Shown piece after piece: positions 1-5,568 of a stretch of 5,568 nt of DNA; position 1 is the first letter of the stretch; each line of letters opens with the position of its first letter. The notes under the pieces are model-generated. The model was not told where the DNA came from. It ran no database searches and was given only the letters and a program-made list of their open reading frames with translations. Both the position numbers and the translations under genes were made by a program. Origin of the DNA: an uncultured Clostridia bacterium (GTDB lineage Bacteria; Bacillota; Clostridia; Christensenellales; Borkfalkiaceae); contig CAMOXE010000051.1 of NCBI GenBank assembly GCA_946628865.1, positions 1-5,568 on the forward strand, written 5' to 3'.

Positions 1-1522
1 ACCTTTCATTTTCCTTTTTCGCTATTGCCTCGGCGACCTTTATACCGTCTATCGCCGCGCTCATTATTCCCCCCGCATAACCGCAGCCTTCGCCGCATGG
101 ATAGAGATTTTCAACGCTTACGCTTTCGTAATTTTCGCCACGGAGTATTCTGACGGGACTTGAAGATCTCGTTTCAACGCCCGTAAGCACCGCGTCGCCG
201 CAGTCGAAACCCTTGAGTTTTTGTCCCATATCCTTTATGCCCGATTTTAAGTTCTCGATTATCGGTTTTATATACACGCCGCCAAGATCCGCAAACTCGT
301 AGCCTATGGGATAAGTCGGTTTTACCCGTTTAAGCGCCGTAGTCTTTATTCCGTCGAAAAAGTCCTTTAAAGTCTGGACGGGCGCATTATAATTGCCTCC
401 TCCCAGCAAAAACGCCTTTTTCTCGATTTCCCGCTGCATCTCCGCCCCGCCAAGCACGCCCTTGGGGAAATCCGACGGATATACCTCGCAAAGCACCGCG
501 CTGTTGGCGTTCTCGCCCGCGCGGGCGTATAAACTCATACCGTTCGTTACCACTCCGTTTTCTTCCGACGACGACGGTATAACGTATCCTCCCGGACACA
601 TACAAAACGTGAAAACCCCGCGAGTTCCTTTTCTGCTTGACAATCTGTAATCCGCCGCGGGGAGCAGCGCCGCAAACTTTTCGCCGTACTGCGCCAGCGA
701 AATTTCGCTTTGCAAATGCTCTATTCTAAAGCCCATCGCAAACGGCTTAGGCTCGATTATCGCGCCCGCGGACAACACGGTTTTAAAGGTGTCTCTCGCG
801 CTATGACCGATTGCGAGGACTATCCTGTCGCACTCTATCTCGCCTGCGTCAGTAATCGCCGCCCCGACTTTGCCCCTACTCGTCTTTACCCCGACAAGTT
901 TCGCGGAAAATTTCACTTCTCCGCCGAGGCGTTCTATTTCCCGTCTTAAATTCTTGACTACCGACGGCAACCTGTCGCTGCCTATATGCGGCTTAGATTC
1001 CCACTCTATCTCCTTCGGCGCTCCGAAAGAAACGAAATCCGACAGTACTCTTCGCGTAAACTCGCCCGAAACGCCGCTCGCAAGTTTTCCGTCCGAAAAC
1101 GCGCCCGCGCCGCCTTCCCCGAACTGAATATTGCTGTTTTCGTTTAATATTCGCTCGTTTACGAACTTATAGACCGACTTTTTGCGGTCGTCCACGTTTT
1201 CTCCGCGCTCTAAAACTATGGGCTTATACCCCGCCCGAGCAAGGTAAAGCGCGCAAAACATTCCGGCGGGTCCAAACCCCGCGATAACGGTTTTGCCGCC
1301 GCGGCAAGGTAAAAGAGTAAAGGGCTTATCCTCTGTTTCTCTATCCGATATTTCCGCGCTGAAAACGTATTTGACGTCTTGTTTATCCCTTGCGTCGACA
1401 GACTTCTTCAGTATTCTGAATTGTTTTACCGCAGATCTCTGCAATCTCGATTTTTTCAAACAAATCTCGAACACTTCGTTTTCGCTTTTGCCTATCGGCA
1501 GTTTTATCCCGTCTATCCGCAT
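1..1522 (-). CDS. COG2509-family FAD-dependent dehydrogenase (partial, C-terminal end off the window)
   Basis: Reading the minus strand from the ATG at 1522 gives 507 uninterrupted residues to the window edge. The order fits the COG2509 FAD-dependent dehydrogenase family. A small N-terminal domain (about 1-75) opens with RIDGIKLPIG. A Rossmann dinucleotide-binding site follows (GFGPAGM at 82-88, with acidic E105 in VLERG). Then come the family-typical FGEGGAGAFSDGKL (134-147), an FCMCPGGY stretch (306-313), VTNGMS (325-330), ETRSSSPVRILR (450-461), and the final FAD-contacting CGEGCGYAGGIMSA (476-489). Members are usually a little over 500 residues, so only a few are probably missing; the next codon begins with T and could even be the stop. 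Substrate and electron acceptor are not known from sequence; the protein is predicted cytoplasmic. The start lies inside the 3' end of the upstream flavoprotein gene (10-base overlap), with a weak GGCGGA-like site about 9 bases upstream, so co-translation is likely. Family call is firm; function is not. Confidence 0.93.
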   Translation of the reverse strand, partial: MRIDGIKLPIGKSENEVFEICLKKSRLQRSAVKQFRILKKSVDARDKQDVKYVFSAEISDRETEDKPFTLLPCRGGKTVIAGFGPAGMFCALYLARAGYKPIVLERGENVDDRKKSVYKFVNERILNENSNIQFGEGGAGAFSDGKLASGVSGEFTRRVLSDFVSFGAPKEIEWESKPHIGSDRLPSVVKNLRREIERLGGEVKFSAKLVGVKTSRGKVGAAITDAGEIECDRIVLAIGHSARDTFKTVLSAGAIIEPKPFAMGFRIEHLQSEISLAQYGEKFAALLPAADYRLSSRKGTRGVFTFCMCPGGYVIPSSSEENGVVTNGMSLYARAGENANSAVLCEVYPSDFPKGVLGGAEMQREIEKKAFLLGGGNYNAPVQTLKDFFDGIKTTALKRVKPTYPIGYEFADLGGVYIKPIIENLKSGIKDMGQKLKGFDCGDAVLTGVETRSSSPVRILRGENYESVSVENLYPCGEGCGYAGGIMSAAIDGIKVAEAIAKKENER

Positions 1523-2709
1523 ACTATATCGTCCGCCGCCGAGCGCGCCGAGGAATACGCCCATTGCAGATTGTAACCGCCGCAATCCCCGTCCACGTCG
1601 AGCATTTCTCCTATAATATAAAGTCCTTTGCAGTATTTACTTTCAAAAGTCCGCTCGTCGACGCCGGAAAATTCCACGCCGCCGCGAGTTACTTGCGAAT
1701 AGTCGAAACCGAGCGTTCCCGCAATAGGCAAAACGAAATTTTTAAGCGCCTTTGCGATTTTTTCGGCGGTTCTTTCGTTAAATTCTGTTATATTCGCGTA
1801 TTTCAAAACCGCTCTGCCTATTTGTTTGTTTATTACGCCGGAAAGTGCGTCCTGCGCCGCAACGAACGGCAACGCGGATTTCTTTTTTAAAAACTCCGCG
1901 ATTTCCCCCTCGCTTTTATCCGGCAGGAATTCTATTTTAAGTTCCGCACCGGAAAGTCCGACAGCGTAAGACGAAAGGAAAAACGCCGTGTTTCCGCTTA
2001 CGCCGTACTCCGTGAACAGGACGTCGCCGACGGTTTTCGCCAAGGTTTTGCCGTTATATGTTACGCTCGCCGCTACGTTTTGCTTAAGACCTTTCAGCCC
2101 GCGTATCGGCTCGATCGCGGTCTTTATCTGCACCAAAGAGGGATACGTTTCCGTAATTTTATGTCCGAAGGCGCAAGCGAGCGAATACGCCGTGCCGTCC
2201 GTTCCGTATTGTTTTTGCGATTTTCCGCCGCAGGATAGCACGACTTTTTTAGCGCGGTATTCCGCCTTGTCGGTTTTGACGACGAAATTATTTCCCGACT
2301 TTTTTATCTCTATACATCTTTCGCCCGTTATCTCGGCAGCACCGCTAAAACCGAGTTTATTCCGCAATGCGTCGAGGAGAGAAGAGGCTTGAAAACTCGA
2401 CGGGTACACCCTTCCGTTTTCACTTGCGCTGTATACGCCGAGCGATGAAAAATAGTCGATAATCGACTTATTGCCGTATTTTTCTATCGCGAACGCCGCT
2501 TTATTGTCTTTGACGGAATGGTAGTTTTTATAGGACACTTCTTCGTTGGTAAAATTGCCTCTGCCGTTGCCGGTGGAAAGAATCTTCTTGCCCACTCTGT
2601 CGTTCCGCTCTATTACGGCGACTCCGCCCGGATATTTTTCGGATATTCTTTCAGCGGCAATAAGCCCCGAAAATCCGCCTCCGATAATTATCGTTTCATA
2701 ATCTTTCAT
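1513..2709 (-). CDS. HI0933/BaiN-family NAD(P)/FAD-dependent flavoprotein
   Basis: This 398-residue protein has the usual length and layout of the HI0933 (YhiN/BaiN-like) flavoprotein family, often auto-annotated as aminoacetone oxidase family FAD-binding enzyme. Seen in the sequence: an N-terminal Rossmann motif GGGFSGL (10-16), acidic E34 ending the second strand, the family stretch GKKILSTGNGRGNFTN (40-55), a second FAD-contact region VVLSCGGKS (156-164), FTEYGVSG (232-239), TRGGV (341-345), and a C-terminal GEMLDVDGDCGGYNLQWA (367-384) that closes the FAD site. The family usually has Cys in GRCN; here it is Gly51. The true reaction is unclear for most members. The ATG at 2709 is preferred because an in-frame TAA lies four codons upstream and the FAD fold begins by residue 6. 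No Shine-Dalgarno lies at usable distance, and a -10-like element ends six bases before the ATG. It is the first gene of an operon with the downstream dehydrogenase, overlapping it by 10 bases. Confidence 0.95.
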   Translation of the reverse strand: MKDYETIIIGGGFSGLIAAERISEKYPGGVAVIERNDRVGKKILSTGNGRGNFTNEEVSYKNYHSVKDNKAAFAIEKYGNKSIIDYFSSLGVYSASENGRVYPSSFQASSLLDALRNKLGFSGAAEITGERCIEIKKSGNNFVVKTDKAEYRAKKVVLSCGGKSQKQYGTDGTAYSLACAFGHKITETYPSLVQIKTAIEPIRGLKGLKQNVAASVTYNGKTLAKTVGDVLFTEYGVSGNTAFFLSSYAVGLSGAELKIEFLPDKSEGEIAEFLKKKSALPFVAAQDALSGVINKQIGRAVLKYANITEFNERTAEKIAKALKNFVLPIAGTLGFDYSQVTRGGVEFSGVDERTFESKYCKGLYIIGEMLDVDGDCGGYNLQWAYSSARSAADDIVCG

Positions 2710-2715
2710 AATTTT

Positions 2716-2724
2716 ATTTTAGCA
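2716..2724 (-). promoter_or_regulatory. candidate extended -10 promoter for the HI0933 flavoprotein operon, leaderless geometry
   Basis: On the minus strand the sequence is TGC followed by TAAAAT, which fits the TGn extended -10 pattern with a 5/6 hexamer. The hexamer occupies 2716-2721 and ends six bases before the ATG at 2709, so transcription would start at or next to the A of the start codon. No good -35 is visible at 16-18 bases upstream (only T-rich TTTCTT-like sequence), which is tolerable for an extended -10 site. The call rests on motif match and position only. Confidence 0.42.
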
Positions 2725-2784
2725 CATTTCCTTTGAAAAAGAAATAATTTCACACAACCTTTATAATTGATAAACCTATTTTAT

Positions 2785-2814
2785 TTGACTAAAGTTTAAA
2801 TTTTGTATTATAAT
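2785..2814 (+). promoter_or_regulatory. sigma-A type promoter of the membrane-anchored YegP-like gene
   Basis: A -35 of TTGACT (2785-2790, 5/6) is followed after 18 bases by a consensus TATAAT (2809-2814). Transcription would start near 2821, giving a leader of about 20 bases that contains GGAG (2829-2832), eight bases before the ATG at 2841. A second TATAAT at 2821-2826 has no matching -35 and would start transcripts inside the ribosome-binding site, so the first is the more likely -10. The surrounding sequence is very AT-rich, as expected for a strong housekeeping promoter. Confidence 0.8.
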
Positions 2815-2840
2815 ATTGTATATAATACGGAGAAAAGGCG

Positions 2841-3719
2841 ATGCAGACCATAATCGACTATCTTAAGACAACTTACAGCGCAAGGCAACTTGCGTTTCTT
2901 GCCGTACTCGGAGGCTTACTCGCGATAGGTCTTATAATTTCTTTGTCGCTTGCCGTTATTTCCACTTGTAAAAAAATTCGGCGTAAAAAACTTTATCTGG
3001 AAACTGAGATTTCCGAAACTTATCTCTTATACGCGCATTTGTGCGACGAATTGATAGAATTTACGGAGCGCGGAGAAGAGAAGTCGCCCGAACTCGAAAA
3101 ACTGACCGCCGAAATAGACGACTGCGAACAAAAACTTAAAGACTTGCTTAGAGGCAAGGATTTAAGCGCCGCGAAAACGATTGCCGAGCGCAATCTCGAA
3201 AGGCAAAAAAATATCATCAAAAAAGCGGACGTACAGATAGAAGAGCAAAACAGAATAAAACTCGATTACGAAACCCCGGAGGCGAACTTTTTGGACGACG
3301 ACGCGATAGAAGAAGTAAAGACGATATTCGCCGACGCCGACAAGCCTTTTACCGAGGAAGTCGCGCAAGCCGAGGAAAACCGACCCGAGCCGCTGCCGAA
3401 ATGGATAATAACGACGGACGACGGGAGTTATTCGGCGGAACTGATAATAGGCGAAAACAAAGTGTTGACCTCGTCCGTATACAAGAGTTTGAGCGGCGTC
3501 AAAAGCGCGATAACAACGATAAAAAACAACGTCTTAAACGGCAACGCCGTCGTGACGATGGAAGAAAAGAAATTTTTGATTAAAGTGTTTTCAGCAAGCG
3601 GCAGAGTTATAGCCGTCGGCGAAAAGTTCGATTTGAGTACGGACGCAAACGAGGCGAAAAGCCTGTGCGAAGAATATATCGAAAAAGCGCCGTTTACGAT
3701 ATCCGACGACGATATTTAA
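2841..3719 (+). CDS. membrane-anchored coiled-coil protein with C-terminal YegP/DUF1508-like domain
   Basis: This 292-residue protein is not recognised as a named gene. It has four parts. Residues 17-41 form one hydrophobic helix (LAFLAVLGGLLAIGLIISLS and onward), followed at once by a basic stretch CKKIRRKK (43-50), which predicts a single-pass anchor with the bulk of the protein in the cytoplasm. Residues about 51-142 are charged, heptad-like helix, probably coiled coil. Residues about 143-186 are an acidic, Pro-containing linker. Residues about 187-283 resemble the YegP/DUF1508 fold as two successive strand-strand-helix units: one around KWIITTDDGSYSAEL with helix SLSGVKSAITTIKNN (216-230), and a second around KFLIKVFSASGRVIAVGE (244-261) with helix ANEAKSLCEEYIEKA. 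The tail is acidic (SDDDI). The start is supported by GGAG eight bases upstream and a strong promoter. It is monocistronic, ending just before a terminator hairpin. Function is unknown; a role near the cell envelope is only inferred from the anchor. The DUF1508 assignment is by pattern recognition. Confidence 0.9.
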   Translation: MQTIIDYLKTTYSARQLAFLAVLGGLLAIGLIISLSLAVISTCKKIRRKKLYLETEISETYLLYAHLCDELIEFTERGEEKSPELEKLTAEIDDCEQKLKDLLRGKDLSAAKTIAERNLERQKNIIKKADVQIEEQNRIKLDYETPEANFLDDDAIEEVKTIFADADKPFTEEVAQAEENRPEPLPKWIITTDDGSYSAELIIGENKVLTSSVYKSLSGVKSAITTIKNNVLNGNAVVTMEEKKFLIKVFSASGRVIAVGEKFDLSTDANEAKSLCEEYIEKAPFTISDDDI

Positions 3720-3722
3720 ATC

Positions 3723-3766
3723 GTATTTAAAAAGCGCGGGCGATTTCGCCCGCGCTCTTTAAATAC
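3723..3766. terminator. bidirectional intrinsic terminator between convergent genes
   Basis: The 50-base gap between the two convergent stop codons is almost filled by one hairpin. An 11-bp core (3733-3743 with 3746-3756 when the closing A-T is counted; nine of these are G-C pairs) extends outwards, past one A-C mismatch (3732/3757), by nine more pairs to 3723/3766. The central loop is only two to four bases. On the minus strand the GC core is followed by a run of five T (TTTTTAAATA), a good terminator for the aminotransferase operon. On the plus strand it is followed by CTCTTTAAAT, a weaker tract but still suited to ending the membrane-protein transcript. Confidence 0.88.
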
Positions 3767-3769
3767 AAA

Positions 3770-4930
3770 TTATCGTTTCAATGAATTTATGAATTTTTCT
3801 ATCCTCGCCATCGCCTCTTTTAACGCGGCTAAAGAATACGCATACGATATACGCACAAACCCCTCTCCGCTCTCGCCGAACGCAGTTCCGGGAACAACCA
3901 CGACTTTTTCTCTTTGCAACAGTTCGGTGGCGAATTCTTCGGACGTCATGCCGAAATCCCCTATATACGGAAAGACGTAAAACGCACCCTTAGGCTCGAA
4001 ACACTTCAGGTTTAAGCGATTGAACTCGCTTAACAGATAACGCCGCCTCGCGTCGTACTCGTCGCGCATTTTTTCCACGTCCTCGTCGCCGCGCTTTAAA
4101 GCCTCTATCCCCGCATACTGACTCGGCGTGGACGCGCACATTATTACGAATTGATGAATCTTTTTCATCTCGTCCATAATGCTCCTGTCCGCCATAACGT
4201 AGCCGAGTCTCCAACCCGTCATAGAAAAGGTCTTTGAAAATCCGTTTACCGTTATCGTGCGCTCGCGCATACCCGGAAGTGAGCCTATAGAGCAATGAAC
4301 TCCGTCGTAAGTCAGTTCGGAGTATATCTCGTCGGACAAAACGAGCAGGTCGTTTTTTATGACTATATCGGCAATCTTTTCAAGGTCGCTTTTAGTCATT
4401 ATCGCGCCCGTGGGGTTGTTGGGATAGTTTAAAATCAGTATCTTCGTCTTAGGGGTTATCGCCGTCTCCAACTCCTCGGGAGTAAGTCTGAAATCGTTTT
4501 CGTCTTTGAGTTTTATCTTCTTTACCACCCCGCCGGATAAAACCACGTCCGGCTCGTAGCAAACGTAAGACGGATCTAAAACTATAACCTCGTCGCCGGG
4601 ATCGATACAGCATCTGAGCGCTATATCCACCGCCTCCGAGCCGCCGACGGTTACCACTATCTCGTCCGCGGAGTAACAAAGCCCGTACTTGCGCTTGTTC
4701 CAAGCGGAAATCTCATCGCGGAGTTCTTTTAAACCGAGATTGGAAGTATAAAACGTCTTTCCGTGTTCTAAAGCGTAGATACCCTCTTCGGTTATATGCC
4801 ACGGAGTGTCGAAATCCGGCTCGCCGGCTCCTAAGGATATACAGCCCTTTATCTTGCTCGCGATATCGAAAAACTTCCGTATTCCGGACGGTTTAACGCT
4901 CTTTATCGCTTTTGAAGTAAAATCTCTCAC
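3770..4930 (-). CDS. class I/II PLP-dependent aminotransferase (PatA/AspC-like fold type I)
   Basis: This 386-residue cytoplasmic enzyme has the length of class I aminotransferases of the PatA/aspartate-aromatic subgroup. Seen motifs: GAGEPDFDTP (34-43) at the N-terminal substrate lid, GGSEA (96-100) for the cofactor phosphate, NYPNNPTG (168-175) with the Asn that contacts the pyridine ring, SDEIY (199-203) with the Asp that pairs with the ring nitrogen and the Tyr that contacts its hydroxyl, and SKTFSMTGWRLGY (232-244) with the Schiff-base Lys233 and phosphate-binding Arg241. Arg360 in FVRISYA is the expected carboxylate-binding Arg. All catalytic residues appear intact. It should transfer an amino group between an amino acid and a 2-oxo acid; the substrate cannot be fixed from sequence (acetyl-diaminopimelate, aromatic, aspartate or alanine are possible). 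It starts at GTG, sharing GTGA with the stop of the Lrp-like gene, which implies translational coupling; GGTGG lies a few bases upstream. It ends at the shared terminator. Confidence 0.95.
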   Translation of the reverse strand: MRDFTSKAIKSVKPSGIRKFFDIASKIKGCISLGAGEPDFDTPWHITEEGIYALEHGKTFYTSNLGLKELRDEISAWNKRKYGLCYSADEIVVTVGGSEAVDIALRCCIDPGDEVIVLDPSYVCYEPDVVLSGGVVKKIKLKDENDFRLTPEELETAITPKTKILILNYPNNPTGAIMTKSDLEKIADIVIKNDLLVLSDEIYSELTYDGVHCSIGSLPGMRERTITVNGFSKTFSMTGWRLGYVMADRSIMDEMKKIHQFVIMCASTPSQYAGIEALKRGDEDVEKMRDEYDARRRYLLSEFNRLNLKCFEPKGAFYVFPYIGDFGMTSEEFATELLQREKVVVVPGTAFGESGEGFVRISYAYSLAALKEAMARIEKFINSLKR

Positions 4931-5409
4931 AATACCACCGTTTCGCGGCTATCGCCGTTCTCTTCGGCAAGACTTACGCCGTGATCTTTATATTTTTTCA
5001 GAACGAAGTGCGTGGCTGTGGACTGTATGGTATCGAGAGTGGAAAGTTTATCGAATACGAACTGCGAAACCTCTTTCATAGATTTCCCTTTTATCTGTAC
5101 CATAAAATCGTAAGCGCCGGACAAAAGATATACAGAATCTACCTCGTCGTAGCGGGCAATGCGCCGAGCGATATTGTCAAATCCGCTGCCGCGCTGAGGC
5201 GTGACCTTTACCTCGATCAAGGCGCTCACTTTCTCTGCGCTGATCTTATCCCAATCGATAATCGTGTTATAGCCGCAGATTATCTTGTCCGCCTCCATCT
5301 CGCCTATAGCCGCGGCGACGGACTCTTCGGTCTCGCCTATCATTTTGGATATGTCCGAAACGGAGAGGCGCGCATTATTTTCGAGAAATTTTAAAATCTT
5401 CGTTTTCAT
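4927..5409 (-). CDS. Lrp/AsnC-family transcriptional regulator
   Basis: This is a 160-residue protein of the Lrp/AsnC (feast/famine) family. Residues 1 to about 50 form the winged helix-turn-helix: ILKFLENNARLSVSDISKMI, then a recognition-helix region (EESVAAAIGEMEADKIICGY), then a short linker IDWDKI. Residues about 60-140 form the RAM ligand-binding domain, with ALIEVKVTP (63-71), YLLSGAYDFMVQI (94-106), whose SGAYD turn is where the family binds amino acids, and a final strand STATHFVLKKYKDHGV (130-145). It lacks the few residues that usually precede the first helix, a short form I associate with clostridial regulators beside aminotransferases. It likely senses an amino acid, oligomerises and controls its own operon; target and ligand are unknown. 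The ATG has a strong AAGGTGA site (5413-5419) three bases upstream, and a near-consensus promoter lies just beyond. Its TGA overlaps the aminotransferase start. Confidence 0.94.
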   Translation of the reverse strand: MKTKILKFLENNARLSVSDISKMIGETEESVAAAIGEMEADKIICGYNTIIDWDKISAEKVSALIEVKVTPQRGSGFDNIARRIARYDEVDSVYLLSGAYDFMVQIKGKSMKEVSQFVFDKLSTLDTIQSTATHFVLKKYKDHGVSLAEENGDSRETVVL

Positions 5410-5412
5410 ATT

Positions 5413-5419
5413 TCACCTT
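5413..5419 (-). promoter_or_regulatory. Shine-Dalgarno site of the Lrp-like gene
   Basis: The minus strand reads AAGGTGA, then AAT, then the ATG at 5409. The AAGGTG core has about four bases to the start codon if counted from its last G. This fixes the start of the regulator and shows that the organism uses standard Shine-Dalgarno initiation at some genes. Confidence 0.8.
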
Positions 5420-5430
5420 ACTTTTTTAGT

Positions 5431-5459
5431 ATTATATCATAAATTTCAGCCGGTGTCTA
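5431..5459 (-). promoter_or_regulatory. sigma-A type promoter of the Lrp-aminotransferase operon
   Basis: On the minus strand, TAGACA (5454-5459, 5/6 match to TTGACA) is followed after exactly 17 bases by TATAAT (5431-5436), which is preceded by TGA, forming an extended -10 (TGATATAAT). Transcription would start near 5424, leaving a leader of about 15 bases containing the ribosome-binding site. As written this is a strong promoter, so repression by a bound regulator, plausibly the Lrp-like product, would be the likely control (inference). Confidence 0.85.
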
Positions 5460-5488
5460 TTATTCGAGAGCATTATAATAAATAATAC

Positions 5489-5517
5489 TTGACAAATTGC
5501 GCATATTATTCTACAAT
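5489..5517 (+). promoter_or_regulatory. sigma-A type promoter of the right-edge gene, leaderless geometry
   Basis: A perfect TTGACA (5489-5494) is followed after exactly 17 bases by TACAAT (5512-5517, 5/6). The -10 ends six bases before the ATG at 5524, so the expected transcription start falls on or beside that A. The bases in between (TAGCGT) contain no Shine-Dalgarno sequence. The promoter itself is a strong call; the leaderless reading depends on the start codon being right. Confidence 0.82.
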
Positions 5518-5523
5518 TAGCGT

Positions 5524-5568
5524 ATGAGTAACTTTAATAACGATAATGAAAATTTAGAAACCGCGGAT
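5524..5568 (+). CDS. start of an unidentified protein-coding gene (15 codons visible)
   Basis: An ATG at 5524 opens a frame that stays open to the window edge and encodes MSNFNNDNENLETAD, a hydrophilic, Asn- and acid-rich start with no signal peptide or membrane segment. Too little is visible to name a family. Support comes from the near-consensus promoter directly upstream. There is no Shine-Dalgarno site, so either the mRNA is leaderless or the true start is a later codon outside the window; the other ATG at 5537 meets a stop after three codons. The gene is divergent from the Lrp-like regulator, so it could be a regulatory target (inference only). Confidence 0.55.
   Translation, partial: MSNFNNDNENLETAD

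Larger units (their letters stand above)
5410..5523. other. divergent intergenic region with two back-to-back promoters
   Basis: This 114-base gap holds the regulator promoter on the minus strand and the right-edge gene promoter on the plus strand, with their -35 elements 29 bases apart (5460-5488). The space between them contains a 7-bp inverted repeat, TATTATT (5458-5464) and AATAATA (5481-5487), and an 8-bp palindrome ATTATAAT (5472-5479). A regulator bound here could touch both promoters. Such AT-rich repeats also arise by chance, so an operator is only a possibility. Confidence 0.4.

Noticed and set aside
393..650. Plus-strand and alternate-frame open frames across 387-1890 and 1988-2392
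   Set aside because: They lie opposite or out of frame with the two flavoprotein genes, whose translations match known families along their full length. Their proteins show no family motifs and they lack ribosome-binding sites.
2722..2734. AAAGGA followed by ATG TGC TAA on the minus strand, looking like a tiny leader peptide
   Set aside because: The ATG lies one to two bases after the purine run, too close for initiation, and the frame has only two codons. I read this stretch as part of the promoter instead.
2762..2767. Extra TATAAT in the 2710-2840 gap on the plus strand
   Set aside because: There is no acceptable -35 at 16-18 bases upstream, and the promoter at 2785-2814 explains the gene start well. 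AT-rich gaps often contain such hexamers by chance.
4981..5394. Antisense open frame of 137 codons over the Lrp-like gene
   Set aside because: It is fully covered by the well-supported regulator on the other strand and has no recognisable domain or promoter.
1..5568. Search for CRISPR repeats, tRNA, riboswitch, insertion-sequence ends, toxin-antitoxin or phage-defence genes
   Set aside because: I saw no direct repeat array, tRNA-like CCA/T-arm pattern, transposase or defence-type protein. Gaps are at most 131 bases and are filled by promoters and one terminator, so no riboswitch of usual size fits in a leader.

Overview
The window reads as ordinary chromosomal DNA from a low-to-mid GC, Firmicutes-like bacterium, probably an uncultured clostridial lineage (inference). 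Support for this comes from AT-rich intergenic gaps with near-consensus sigma-A type -35/-10 hexamers, clear Shine-Dalgarno sites at some genes, and protein families common in Clostridia: a COG2509 FAD-dependent dehydrogenase, an HI0933-type flavoprotein, and an Lrp/AsnC regulator next to a class I aminotransferase. I saw no tRNA, rRNA, CRISPR array, insertion sequence, attachment site or phage gene.

Layout, left to right. Positions 1-2709 hold a minus-strand two-gene flavoprotein operon. An HI0933-family flavoprotein is read first and overlaps by 10 bases a COG2509-family FAD-dependent dehydrogenase, which runs off the left edge almost complete. A 131-base divergent gap (2710-2840) carries a strong plus-strand promoter and a probable minus-strand extended -10. 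Next comes a plus-strand gene for a membrane-anchored coiled-coil protein with a C-terminal tandem YegP/DUF1508-like domain (2841-3719). A long, almost perfect hairpin (3723-3766) lies between it and the convergent minus-strand operon and can act as a terminator in both directions. That operon holds an Lrp/AsnC-type regulator (5409-4927) and a PLP-dependent aminotransferase (4930-3770), joined by a four-base GTGA stop/start overlap. The last gap (5410-5523) is again divergent, with one well-formed promoter for the regulator and another for a plus-strand gene of which only 15 codons are visible.

How the genes may work together: the regulator and aminotransferase form a coupled amino-acid-metabolism unit, with the regulator likely sensing an amino acid and possibly controlling its own promoter. 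The two flavoproteins are translationally close and probably co-expressed, but their substrates cannot be read from sequence. The membrane protein looks monocistronic.

No convincing undescribed system is visible. The most noteworthy signal is regulatory. Two of the genes (start codons at 2709 and 5524) have a -10 hexamer ending exactly six bases before the ATG and no usable Shine-Dalgarno site, which is the geometry expected for leaderless mRNAs. Other genes in the same window have ordinary leaders with Shine-Dalgarno sites.
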